Shown here: positions 31,901 through 40,466 of the stretch, piece after piece | Position numbering within the stretch: the first letter of the stretch is position 1 | Layout of the letters: each line of letters begins with the position of its first letter | Assembly (NCBI GenBank): GCA_031213475.1 | Contig: JARUPZ010000034.1 | Span: forward strand, 2,252,501 to 2,316,500 | Length of the DNA stretch: 64,000 nucleotides | Reading direction: 5' to 3' | Origin: Nereocystis luetkeana | Taxonomy: Eukaryota > Sar > Phaeophyceae > Laminariales > Laminariaceae | Position numbers and translations under genes: made by a program | The notes under the pieces: generated by a model | What the model was told of the DNA's origin: nothing | Databases searched by the model: none | The model's input: only the letters and a program-made list of their open reading frames with translations

Positions 31901-34900
31901 GTAACTGACGTGTGTGTTTTGTTTTCCTTTTGCCTAGTGTGCCGTTTATATGACCTCACGAAGGATACTCGTACAAATTCGGGATTGAGGGGGACAAAAT
32001 CTGACAGCTGTGAAACTCAGAGCTGCGGGCGTGCATAGCAATGTGAGATCGTCAACAACAACAACAACAAACCCTAACCCTAACCCTAAACTTGCGCTAA
32101 ATAAATGGATCCGCACAATTCCGATGACTTTTTAAGGAGCGCGCAAGGCAAGAGACGGAGCTCCCGGAAGTTTTGCAATCCGAAGACCTGCCGAAGTACC
32201 AGGGGGGTAGCTTGGGGTCGTTCCGGGAGGGGCTGCAGATGCTCCCCAACGCGGCCCTCAAGGTCATGGGGAAGGACAAGGTCAGCGCTAGGAGTAGCCC
32301 TTTAGCTCCTTGTGACACACCTGGTAGGCGGCGAATTTTGTCGCGTGCAAAAACAGCCAGAATTTGTATACCACTCCTGAAACCTATACACACATCACGT
32401 AGAACCTCCGATCGAATTATCACACCCAAAGCTTGCACATATGAGTTTTGCTCTTTTTTTTCGATCTCACTGCTCAAGTGTTTTTCTCTTTTTCCTTCCA
32501 ATATTATCCGCGACGAGTTCTACGGTATGTATGGGTGCATGCACCTACTGTTTCTGAGGTTATATGTGCTCACATCGAGGAGATTTCGTCTGCCCGAATT
32601 CGGGAAATAGATATTTACCTCGGTTGCTGCATCTGGTTTAACACAAGCTGGCAACATATTCCAGGTACGTACTACAGTTTTGGTACGTATTTTACGAAGT
32701 ACATCGTCTCGGCATCACGGGCAAGTGGCGTACGTGGACCATACACCGTACTCCCTACTTCCTCCTCACCCTAGAACTGATTTTGAGATAATAATAGTAC
32801 CCTGATAACTTATCACCCTTGTTAAGAGTGCAGTCCCGTTTTGGGGACAAACTGCTTGGAATTTGAGTGGTTTGTGTCGTAAACGGGACTGCAGTCCTAC
32901 TTTCCGCTCTGACCGGAAATGTAGTCTCCGTTTGATGTTCGTATCATACTTCAAATGGTGCTTATATTACCCGTCAAAGTGATACCAATCCGGGCGGAAA
33001 TACAAGGAGCGTTTAGATATTAATATAAATACGAAGCGGTCGTTATGTTTCCGCCCATATCGGTATCTGTGTTTCGACGATTATTTTGGTAAGTCCCCCA
33101 GTCAGGTAGCCCCGTCGATCAGCAAGATACTGGCGGGTGAATGTGCTCGACCGAGCGCCATCGTAGCACGCCTTCCGAGGCAGGCGGCTTGTGACGTCGT
33201 CAGTAGACTTCCCAGTACTCACGGCAAAAAAAAACTGCTGCGCCGCGAAGGCGAGGCCTCGAAAACCGTTTTTTTTGTACTGCACAGTACAGAAACGTAC
33301 CAGGTATATCATGTACGACTCTAACTCCAAGTAAATTTCCCCGCGAAACGGGAGTGACGTCCTTGAAGGGGTTTTGTATAACCCCCTTGGAACCCCACCT
33401 ACGTTTTAGAATTTTTTGTGCTCGTGAGAGGTTTTTGAACTGATCTCAGTCGCCGCCGCTGCCGCTGCCGCCGCCGCCACCGCCACCGCCACGAGTAGAT
33501 GCGGACGTCGTGGATCATGAAGGGGATCCAGCGCTCTCCGGAGGGTGGCGGCTACGTGCTCGCGTTCGACACGCCGCAGGGGCCCAAGCGACTCCACGCC
33601 AAGGTGGCCGTCTGCACCGCCCCGGCTCACAGGCTTTCCGGCGTGGAGGGGTTGCGGGTGAGAATCAGGACCGGTAGGGCTGTAAGTTGGCTTACTGTAA
33701 GCCGCCAACTGCTGTAGGTATTACTGGTAGATGGCTAGGTATCGCGGTTAGTTACTTGCGGTAATTTTTGGTGACTTTTGCGGTAATTTTTTGTATCTGA
33801 CTGGCGCGTTTGTGGCCCGACGTGTGTGTTTCATTGACAAGTACTGTTTACTAAAGTTAGGTAGTTGGCGTACTTTTTCGCCGTCCAAGTAATATGTAGC
33901 CTTGAACCCGTGCCGTAAGCCACCCAACAGCCCTACGTGACTACTCACACACCTGAGAGAGCAGGGGAACACGACCAAAATAGAAGAGAACGCCACACTC
34001 CCCTCCCCCCTCCCCCCCCCCCCCGGGTCGTTTCCTGAAAAACAGACCGGGGGGGTCGGTTTTTTGTACGAATGAGCCCAAAAAAAATTATTGCAAACAC
34101 TCGGACCTGCACGAACGCTCGTTTGCTATAAGTATTTTGTGTCGACCCTGATCGTCACTATCACGCCACTCCCTCCTGCTCGCGGCATGTTGTGATGTCC
34201 TGCAGGACATCGTGCCCGAGGCTGCGCGATTGGACGAGGTTTACTACCCCCCCGTGGCTAGCGTGACCCTTGCTTACCCGAAGTCCGCCTTCAAGGTCGA
34301 CCTCAGGGGCTTCGGCAATCTGATCCCGCGCAAGATGAAGATCAGGTGTGTGCGCCGGTGGTGTCGGCCCCGCCGTCGGTCGTTTATTTCGTTGTTAGGG
34401 GGGATGAGGAGACAGAGGAGGCGTTCGTGTATGCTGTAACCCGTACCGCAGCACGGCTCGCGAGATACTGACGGTATACGGTATATACCTTAATACAGAT
34501 AATTGAGTTCGGACAGGGGTGTGATAGTTCTTCAGCACTCTTTTTCACTTATCCCCTTTAGAACCGCAGTCCTGTTCTGGGGACAAACTACTCATAATTT
34601 GAGTGGTTTGTCACCACAATGGGAGTGCGGTGCTAAAAGGGTTAGCAACGAACGCTAAGGGTGCTTGCTAAAGTCGAACACCGTACGTACTTTCGGAAGG
34701 CTCTCTCTACCACATTCTTTTCCGAAAAGCACCTTGTTCGGTATTGGTTTGTTCGGTATTGGGCAACCTTAACCTTCCCTTAAGTTCTGGAAAATTCGAG
34801 CGCCGAAAACCGATCGTAGTACCCCTGTGCGGAGGACTCAACGCTCTTTATTAAGGTATATGCAGACGCTGATGAGGACTGTGGATGCCGCGGTACCGGG

Positions 34901-37900
34901 GTGCAGTAGGGCGCGTCCCCTACTCCAGAGTCGACGCGCCTGTTGCCTCCTTGGAACTCGGTCATGACGTTTTCTTTCCCTTGTTTCGGGTCGGATGGGA
35001 CGTTCCAGGACTTTGGGCACGATCTGGTCGTCGTCGCTGTTCCCTGGGCGTGCTCCGGAGGGCTACGCCATGCTCCTCAACTACATCGGCGGGGCCCAGG
35101 ACCCTGGCATCAAGGTGAGATCATACCAATCTATCATAGCTATGTCGACCGGTTCATTGAAGGTCTTCACCACGGATGTAGTGTTGACGGTTCGTACGTG
35201 TTTACTTGCTACCGGGTATAACTGCACCCCACACGTTTCGTGATTCGTTCGGATGTAACTGCTGAATCCAATTATGACCCCTCCGCTCTCTAGATAGGTC
35301 GGGTTGTGCGTTGGCTTGACTTGACGGCGATTTTATATTGTTACGGGGGGACATATTTCACAGTAATCACAACCTATTATGGTGTACCTGGTATAATGTT
35401 TACATACGGGGGTATACCCTGGTATGTGTGTCGCGTCCAGATGGTTCTACCTAATATTGTCCCTCGTAACAGTAGTTGGGTGGCGAAGTAAGCCCAAGTA
35501 GTCGACTTTACCGGTAGGTCTTATCAATAAGAAGCACACGTCAAGCCGCGAACAAACGCGCCAGTCGGATACAACGCCGCCGAACTCCGCGATCGGCAGA
35601 CTTACCCGATGACGTTTCGATTGTACATACACAGTACGCGAGAGCAGTTAATAGTCTCCTGTTTTCGCTGAGGCTCGCGGCTTAATGTGATGTCAACATT
35701 GAACACAGGCTCTCAAAGGCTTCTTACACAGGATTTGAGTAGCGCCCTCGCTGAGCACAAATGCATACAGTAGCTGTAACTTCTTATAAGATTATAATAA
35801 CAAAATTCAGCCCGAAATTTTAAACTAACCACATTCTCAAACGCATGCCGCATTCGTACTGTTTTCGATCTTCCTCCACCACCTTATGGCGTCCCGGGTC
35901 TCCAGCCCCTGCTCCTCGTGAGCGAGGCAACCCGTCAAAACACCCGTGCAACCAAATGACCAATCGTGAATTGCTACGCAATAACTACTATAGTTGGCCA
36001 ACTCGCAGCCCTCGTTGTACGGGTACGTACCGTAGAGGTTGACGGCTGAGGCGAAGGCGTTTTCTGAACGGCAGCAGTGCGGCAGTTGCGTCTTGGTTGA
36101 GCAGTGCAGTGAAACTTGGGGGGAAAGAGGGGGAAGGGGGGGAAAGTCATGATTTCTCGAAAAAAACATGTGAATGGTTGGGGTGTATTGCTGCGACGGG
36201 GAGTGCCTGTACTACCGTTAACGGAGAGAGGAGTGACGGAATCAGAGTACGAATTTCGATTGAACAGACGAGCACGGGATATGCGCGATAAAAATGAATG
36301 CATGTACCGGGTGGGGGGAAGGGGAGACACCTGGGACGACGGCTTTTGTCCAGAAAGCCTCCCAGGAGTTGAGCCGGAACGTAAAAGTGGCGTGCGTTTT
36401 TGTTTTGTTCAATTTAAGGTCCTGCTCGACACACTCGCATGTAGCGCGTCCTTCTACACGTCGAAAGTCGGAATCGGGAAGGTATTCTCGAGCGCCAGAT
36501 GGTCGTGTAAGGTCGGGAGAAGAAAGCTACGTTCGCCCACGGCGCGTGCGAATTGGGTGAGAGATTGATTTTCTATGTTTAGAGTGGTGCTCACACAATT
36601 CCACCCAGGCCGGCCCTCATGGAGTATCTGCTGGCCCTGACGTTTGATGTGCGATTGTCGTGGCTCGCCACGCCTGGCGTTCTCCTTCTATTGTTGGTCG
36701 GTGTCTTTTGATGGGTTTCGTTAAGTATAGTAGGCTGTTTCCTGCCTCGACCTTCCTGTTACGGCCGGGCGATAGTCTTACCGCTCTGTTTGGAAATATT
36801 GGGCGCGTTTGGATGTTCACCCCAAAGCTCAAAGGCGCTCTACATTCCCGAACAGAAATGATGTGTAAAAACGTTCGCTGTGGAAAAGCAGCTGAAACAG
36901 GCCAATGGCTGGCGATAAGAAGAAACGACGAAAGACGAAGGAAGAGAGCAGCCCCCAGGAACAAAACATGGAGAAATAATAAAGAGCGTTCGCGTTGCGC
37001 CACTCCTCTTTGTTTCTTTCTCGTGCCTGGTTTTCGTTTGGCAGGACTTGTCGGATGAGGAGATCGTGGCGGAGTGCGACCGTGACATCCGCACCATCCT
37101 TCTTAAGGACGACGCGCCGCCGCCCAAGACTCTGGGCGTGCGCTTGTGGCAGAAGGCCATCCCACAGTGAGATACTAAAGTGACGGCTTCAGTATATAAG
37201 CGCAGCCAATATGCTTGAATGGGGCATGGTTCGTGGTATTCTCTGGAGACTGTGAGATAAAATGACGGGTTCATTATCATCGAACTACGTGAATGGTTAG
37301 TTTGTGCTAATATCGCCTGTAATCCTGTGAGATAAAGTGACGGCTTCATATGCAATCGAATCCCATTAATTGGGGGACGGTTTTTTGGTACGATCGCGTT
37401 GTAGAAACGCTATGGATGGAGCATGGTTTTGGTGCGATCGCGGTGTAGAAACGCCAGGAATGGAGGAGCGTGGTTTTGGTGGAATTTCGTTGTTGCTGTT
37501 TTTCTCGCATTAACTCTCAAATCAAGGAGTCCGTGGTCACATACAAGGTGCTGGAGCCCTAGGAAAATCGGGAAAACCATTGAGAAAAAACAAAATTTCG
37601 GCTGGGAAGCACGATGCTTTCCCAGCTAGAAAAACACGAGGCGAAGGCGCGCACACATGGAACGGAGTCAATGTGCAAACTTAACTAACATGACCGCGGG
37701 TATCCACTCAACTACAGCATAGTAGAAACCCGTGGATGGGCTGTCGTGGTACGATCGTGTGGTAGGACCACTCATATACGTACGTACGGAGAACGGACAG
37801 TGTGGCATGGTGGCGTGGCACGGGGGGCAGTACCCGAGAGCATAAAAAAACCTGGGCGTTAATCCCTTTTACTTGTGCACTGTACACACCTTAATCCGAC

Positions 37901-40466
37901 ACTAATTCCAAGTGTTTCGTTCTCACAACGGGTGTGCAGTCCTTAAGGCCTGAAAAGTTATGGCTAGGTTTTTGCACGAAGCAAAACAATATCTTTGTAC
38001 CGAAATTTAGCGTAGGACACACCCTGCCTCACGTAAGAATAAGAACTTGAGCCTGGTGGATAACAAGAGTTTCTAAAGTGGTGTCGCCTACGGCATACTT
38101 TATGTCGCTAATGGGCAAGTGCGTCGTACGATCGCGTGTATCTGCCCGTTTTTGGAATGATAAGAACATCGCAAGGTGGCCAAGCGCGGGGCGTTTCCAT
38201 TTCTTTGTTGTCGTTGCGCGCGTTAACGGCGGGGTTTAGTTATAGCTATAGCCTGCACGACAGCAGTCGGTGAAGAATCCTGTCGTCGTCATCGCCGACT
38301 GACGGCGGAACCGAACACGATGGCGGAGGGGGGGGCTAATTTTGCGCACTGCTGAAGGGCTGCATGGTCGGGTAATATCAGCATTCATGAGTGTGAAGGG
38401 CCTACGCTGCGTGGTCATATTGTGTAGTGCCCGAACCCTGTTTTGTTTGTGTACGACAACCAAGATGTGCCTATTCCCGCGACAAGCTATACCCGCGTCT
38501 TCCGTACTCGAATCGACTGCACGAAACGCGCTTCTGCTGTTTTCGGTGTTTGTTGTTGTTCTCGTCATGCTTCATCGCCGTGTTCTATGAATAGTCCGTG
38601 GTTCCCGAAACAGGCCCAACTCTCTGGATTGCAAAACTAAAGAAAAACAATCATCAACATCAACATCATCTAATCAGCCAATCAAACCTCCCACGCCAAA
38701 TCAACGATCAACCTTGAATCAGCGATCAATCTTGAATCCTCAACAATCAACAATTATATCATCAATCATGAGCGACCTAATCAAAATCGTTTTCCCCCTC
38801 GGCTGTGTTCAGCGAAATGGGCAGAAAAACCCATGAAATCAATGTAGGAGATAACTGTATCGTACGCCGAGGATTGTCTCTACCCTGTGGGAAGCACAGC
38901 ATGGTATGCATGGGACGGCGCTTCAATACCTGTCCTCACCCCGAGCCTCCTTTTACACTCCACGTAGGTACCAACGGGGACACCTGGGCATCCTGGCGGG
39001 TTTGGAAGAGGGCCTGAAGGCGGCGCCGGGGCTGAGGATGGGGGGAAACTACATCACGGGCGTGGCGTTCGGCGACTGTGTACAGTACGGGTGAGAGGAC
39101 CACGCGCTCCGGCGGCGACTTCACGCGCTTTTGCCGCCGGACGGTTTGTTGATGTACAGTATTTATAGTACCAGACCCCTCATAAAAGAAACAGCCTTGC
39201 GAGAAACTTAGCCCGAGATGTCCTGAGAAATAAGAAAGTCGGGGGCGGTTATATTGAAGTTTGTGTGGAACACACTTTTTCTCAGTTACTAAACCTACGT
39301 AGCCTGGGCCAGTGTTCCGATTTCTTGTGAGAGGGCCGGGACTGTACCCGGTTCAGACGAAGTAACCGCCAGTGAAGGCAATTCGGTGCTTGTGCCCATG
39401 TTTTTGACCGTCTTTCGCGGTCCCTGGTATTTCCTCTGTTTTTGTTGCGTTTCACGTGTCACGGGGTTCACCGGCGTGCTGCGTCAGAAGCACACGCCCT
39501 TTTGAAAGAGACTGGTGCGCGGCTTGAGGGACAAGTCACGGTGCTCGATGATGAAGATGATGATGATGATGTTCTTGAGGGACAAGTCACGGTGCTCGAT
39601 GATGAAGATGATGATGATGATGTTCTCACATCATTATAGCACATTTCCCTGGAATCGAGAACCGTGATAACAAAACGGGCGGAACGAAAAGCGTCTCGAT
39701 GGGAAAAAACAAACAAGCACGAACAAGCAGGTGCACCGCAGTAGTACCAGTACGGTGAACGGTACTGACGACAGCTAGCTGTGGTGTATTGTCACAAAGG
39801 AGGTGCGCCCTCGTACTGCAACTCCTCAATGGGCGCAGCGACCGCCCGCTGCTGTTCACATCACCCAGGGTACGTGCTGGTCTGCCAGGGGTGAACGAAA
39901 ACAAAAATAGAAAAAACGGAGGCACGCTCGCCACCATGTCGAAAGTGAAAACAAACTCGTAGCGGGTTGGGATTTTGTCAGCGCAATGAAATCAGACATG
40001 TTTTTTTTTCATTTTTTTCTTGATTTTTGGTTCACCCCCCCCCCCCCCTCCTGTCTGGGACTCAAAAAAAAAATGCAGTATCGACTTTTTTGTTTCTCGT
40101 GTACCCTTGGATTTCTTGGCGGTATTTTTCTTCTGATTTTTCTGACGCCGTTGGAACGACGATGATGCCGCTGGATCGACCACCCCCTGGTTCAAGATTT
40201 CACACCAGTCGCTAGTTGCAAGGTTTGCTCCCGTCGCACAGATAAATGAGGTGACGTTTGGTTGGTTTCCAGCGTTGAACGGACGCGGCCGAACCGCAAG
40301 CTCGAGTTTCCTCTCACCTCTCCGCCTTTTGTTGTTGTTGTTCAATTTTCCTTTGTTGCCCTGCCTTCGTGACCAAAGGTACGAGGAGGCCGAGCGGATC
40401 GAGGCGATGCTGAAGGACGGTTCGCTGGAGGGAAAGGTGGCTGAGAAGGAAACCGTCGCAGCATAG
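19689..40466 (+). CDS. PPOX: plastid protoporphyrinogen oxidase (PPO), 14 exons
   Basis: Oxidises protoporphyrinogen IX to protoporphyrin IX (EC 1.3.3.4, FAD and O2 dependent), the last step shared by haem and chlorophyll synthesis. Exons: 19689-19902, 20695-20746, 25168-25272, 27987-28059, 28959-29089, 30066-30246, 31450-31512, 32137-32280, 33499-33657, 34206-34345, 35009-35114, 37045-37166, 38968-39090, 40379-40466. All junctions are GT-AG and in phase, giving 1701 nt, 566 residues. Residues 1-31 form a signal peptide ending ASAFVAP, then an Ala-rich transit peptide. FAD-binding GSGISG is at 85-90 and [10 protein letters not shown] at 107-116; [52 protein letters not shown] and [14 protein letters not shown] follow in family order. 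Length is close to the plant enzymes. It appears intact. Confidence 0.96.
20080..20170. repeat. short tandem duplication in PPOX intron 1
   Basis: Two units of about 50 bp share CCAACCCC..ACCCTTCTAT and TAGTAGAC. Confidence 0.7.
20695..20746 (+). CDS. PPOX: PPOX exon 2: FAD dinucleotide-binding strand
   Basis: 52-nt micro-exon, acceptor TACGGCAG and donor ATCAG|GTGGGA. Encodes [17 protein letters not shown] and the first two bases of Ser89. Confidence 0.93.
20747..21639. other. PPOX intron 2, 5' part
   Basis: Holds two copies of a motif like AAGGACCGTTTGTACATTAA (21185-21320), with relatives near 23930, 30375 and 33005. No other structure seen. Confidence 0.5.
21640..22616. mobile_element. 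foldback element of about 975 bp
   Basis: Inverted arms pair over most of their length: GACCAACCACGGGCC against GACCCGTGGTTGGTC, TTAACGCCCAAAGTTGATCC against GGATCAACTTTGGGCGTTAA, and GTGCAAATGTCCACGCC against GGCATGGACATTTGGAC. No transposase frame. It lies wholly in PPOX intron 2. Confidence 0.8.
22901..23006. mobile_element. CTGCAGTCCCGTTTTGGGG hairpin MITE
   Basis: Arms CTGCAGTCCCATTTTGGGGA and CCCCAAAACGGG..CTGCAG, flanked by CCCTTTTA and TAAAAGGG. Confidence 0.8.
23197..23460. mobile_element. MITE with ACCGTATAA..TTATACGGT ends
   Basis: Terminal inverted repeats of about 50 bp include TATCACACTAGGG and CCCTAGTGTGATA. Half copies occur at 57470-57660 and 62000-62107. Confidence 0.8.
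23516..23847 (-). mobile_element. tRNA-derived SINE, second subfamily
   Basis: Minus strand: head GGCCTCCCCGGTGGCTTGGT, B-box-like GTGGGTTCAAGTCTC, a body sharing GGTACGTGCC and TCGTCG with the other SINEs (as complement), and a poly(A) of about 19. The head differs from the 8121 copy, so a different tRNA ancestor is likely. Confidence 0.7.
24185..24375. repeat. CCCGG-rich element related to the window ends
   Basis: GGCCCGGTCAGTG, CGGGTTGGCCCGGTCCGCGA and GATTCCAATCTCACGGG resemble the CCCGAC element interior with GAGATT spacers. Confidence 0.45.
25168..25272 (+). CDS. PPOX: PPOX exon 3
   Basis: Residues 89-123. Acceptor CTTGCTCAG after a long poly-C tract, donor GATGG|GTGAGT. Encodes [20 protein letters not shown], including the Glu that binds FAD ribose in this fold. 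Confidence 0.94.
25325..25617. mobile_element. CGGGGGACC hairpin MITE abutting a TAGTGCCGGT element
   Basis: 25325-25432 is a hairpin copy with CGGGGGACCACATTAAATAG and its mirrored end. It directly abuts a minus-strand TAGTGCCGGT element (25432-25617) ending in AGAGGGGCCACTACT. Confidence 0.75.
25741..26547. mobile_element. 806-bp non-autonomous DNA element
   Basis: Ends GGGCCGGTCTTATCGAGGGC and GCCCTCGATAAGACCGGCCC are exact inverted repeats extending about 45 bp through AAAATAAACGAAAAAAA. The interior holds a 145-codon minus frame without recognised transposase motifs. It lies in PPOX intron 3. Confidence 0.8.
26575..26880. repeat. three-unit tandem repeat of about 115 bp
   Basis: Each unit carries TTATAGT(A/G)TA, GAGCTCTGAACCTC-like sequence, CCAGAAAC(A/T)GTA and GCTTGCCTTGT(A/G)AGGGTA, then GCGCCTAA. 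Confidence 0.75.
27515..27795. mobile_element. GATC-rich MITE, diverged
   Basis: AGATCAGATCAGATC start, GATCTAGATCATCTTG, TTGCCGGGTGGGATC, CAATCTCATAGCG and GATCTGTCCA landmarks. Confidence 0.7.
27987..28059 (+). CDS. PPOX: PPOX exon 4
   Basis: Residues 124-148. Acceptor AGTTTCAG, donor CTCAAG|GTACAG. Encodes the conserved [16 protein letters not shown] core. Phase 2 in, 0 out. Confidence 0.94.
28275..28545. mobile_element. GATC-rich MITE
   Basis: Well preserved: GTTACGAGATGTTATGCAGG, ACGTGCGCTAGAT, CACACCATGAGCTAGATC, CTGTCCTGAAAGATCTAGAT and CATGAACTGTGGGAATGATC. Confidence 0.75.
28959..29089 (+). CDS. PPOX: PPOX exon 5
   Basis: Residues 149-191, [19 protein letters not shown] to WPGKI. 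Acceptor GGCGAAAG (not CAG) is set by phase and by homology to GLKDDLVL in plant enzymes. Donor ATCAG|GTGTGC. Confidence 0.9.
29304..29637 (-). mobile_element. tRNA-derived SINE
   Basis: Nearly identical to the copy at 8121-8470, including GGTTCGAGCCCC and the TTCGATGCGAGTCGACG body segment. The tail runs into TTTATTTTTTT and a (TA)n tract. Located in PPOX intron 5. Confidence 0.85.
29770..30010. repeat. CTGCACTG/CACTGTAC simple-sequence tract
   Basis: Degenerate CACTGCACTGC and CTGTACCGCACTACGC runs just upstream of PPOX exon 6. Confidence 0.7.
30066..30246 (+). CDS. PPOX: PPOX exon 6
   Basis: Residues 192-252, [20 protein letters not shown] through [19 protein letters not shown]. Holds the substrate-site Arg of KIRAG and the SGVYAGDP motif. 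Acceptor CTCCGCAG, donor CGAAAG|GTGAAT. Confidence 0.96.
30510..30775. repeat. AT-rich repeat related to the MITE at 2011
   Basis: Long T tract, CCAAGTTTGTGAATGCGAAG, GGCCTCCGTGT and AAATCTGGGGGG recall the 2011-2243 interior in the same order. The ends are degraded. Confidence 0.45.
31450..31512 (+). CDS. PPOX: PPOX exon 7
   Basis: Residues 253-273, [20 protein letters not shown]. Acceptor CCCGCCCAG, donor CTTAAG|GTGAAG. Corresponds to the VWKLEQNGGSIIGG region of plant PPO. Confidence 0.92.
31645..31905. mobile_element. GATC-rich MITE
   Basis: ATGATCTGTATGATCTGTAT repeats, GCTCACGTTGCCGGGTGGGA, AGGACGTGTTTCGTGGGT and CTCTCATGACGACAGGTAAG landmarks, in PPOX intron 7. Confidence 0.75.
32053..32090 (+). 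repeat. (CAA)n plus interstitial telomere-like repeats
   Basis: CAACAACAACAACAACAA runs straight into ACCCTAACCCTAACCCTAAA, about three CCCTAA(A) units, 46 bp before PPOX exon 8. Confidence 0.85.
32137..32280 (+). CDS. PPOX: PPOX exon 8
   Basis: Residues 274-321, [20 protein letters not shown] to [16 protein letters not shown]. Acceptor TTTTTAAG, donor GACAAG|GTCAGC. The [10 protein letters not shown] core is diagnostic. Confidence 0.94.
32817..32905. mobile_element. CTGCAGTCCCGTTTTGGGG hairpin MITE
   Basis: GCAGTCCCGTTTTGGGGACA and GTAAACGGGACTGCAGTCC arms, in PPOX intron 8. Confidence 0.75.
33499..33657 (+). CDS. PPOX: PPOX exon 9
   Basis: Residues 322-374, [18 protein letters not shown] to [10 protein letters not shown]. 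Acceptor GAGTAG follows a GCC-repeat tract; the donor is GCGG|GTGAGA. Met322 is internal, not a start. Confidence 0.93.
34206..34345 (+). CDS. PPOX: PPOX exon 10
   Basis: Residues 375-420, [20 protein letters not shown] to NLIPRKMKI. Acceptor GTCCTGCAG, donor ATCAG|GTGTGT. YYPPVA is a family signature. Confidence 0.95.
34515..34860 (+). repeat. GGTAAGGGTGCTCGC repeat interrupted by a hairpin MITE
   Basis: The repeat family (TTTTCAGCGCTC, AAGGGTGCT, GAAGGCTCTCTCT, TTCCGAAAA, GTTCGGTAT, GATCGTAGTACC) occurs also at 53800-54072 (minus) and 61530-61775 (plus). Here a CTGCAG hairpin MITE at 34554-34643 sits inside it, with TTA at the right junction. Confidence 0.7.
35009..35114 (+). CDS. PPOX: PPOX exon 11
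   Basis: Residues 421-456, [19 protein letters not shown] and [14 protein letters not shown]. Acceptor ACGTTCCAG, donor ATCAAG|GTGAGA. Confidence 0.96.
35115..37044. other. PPOX intron 11
   Basis: Contains a decayed CGGGGG..CCCTCGTAA hairpin near 35342-35470 and otherwise unique sequence. Open frames near 36116-36568 lack splice context and are not needed by the PPO reading frame. Confidence 0.5.
37045..37166 (+). CDS. PPOX: PPOX exon 12
   Basis: Residues 457-496, [20 protein letters not shown] to [11 protein letters not shown]. Acceptor TTTGGCAG, donor CCACA|GTGAGA, phase 2 out. Confidence 0.95.
37167..38967. other. PPOX intron 12
   Basis: Three diverged units with (T)GAGATAAA(G)TGACGG(C/G)TTCA (37167-37350), a decayed hairpin MITE at 37863-37950, and an ATCAA-rich simple tract at 38650-38770. 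Confidence 0.6.
38968..39090 (+). CDS. PPOX: PPOX exon 13: C-terminal FAD motif
   Basis: Residues 497-537, [20 protein letters not shown] and [17 protein letters not shown], the second FAD-binding motif. Acceptor CACGTAG, donor TACGG|GTGAGA. Confidence 0.95.
39522..39633. repeat. perfect two-copy minisatellite
   Basis: A 54-bp unit containing GAGGGACAAGTCACGGTGCT, CGATGATGAAG and (GAT)n occurs twice without visible mismatch in PPOX intron 13. Confidence 0.9.
40379..40466 (+). CDS. PPOX: PPOX exon 14 and stop
   Basis: Residues 538-566, [19 protein letters not shown] to TVAA, then TAG. Acceptor GACCAAAG. A charged C-terminal extension follows the conserved YE. Confidence 0.93.

Noticed and set aside
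32070-32090. Chromosome end
   Set aside because: Only about three CCCTAA units, inside a PPOX intron with coding exons on both sides.
33499-33657. Start codon of a separate short gene
   Set aside because: The ATG is the first codon of internal PPOX exon 9; upstream PPOX exons join to it in phase.
36600-36660. Extra PPOX exon after TTCCACCCAG
   Set aside because: The acceptor looks good, but no frame fits PPO homology and exons 11 and 12 already join in phase.
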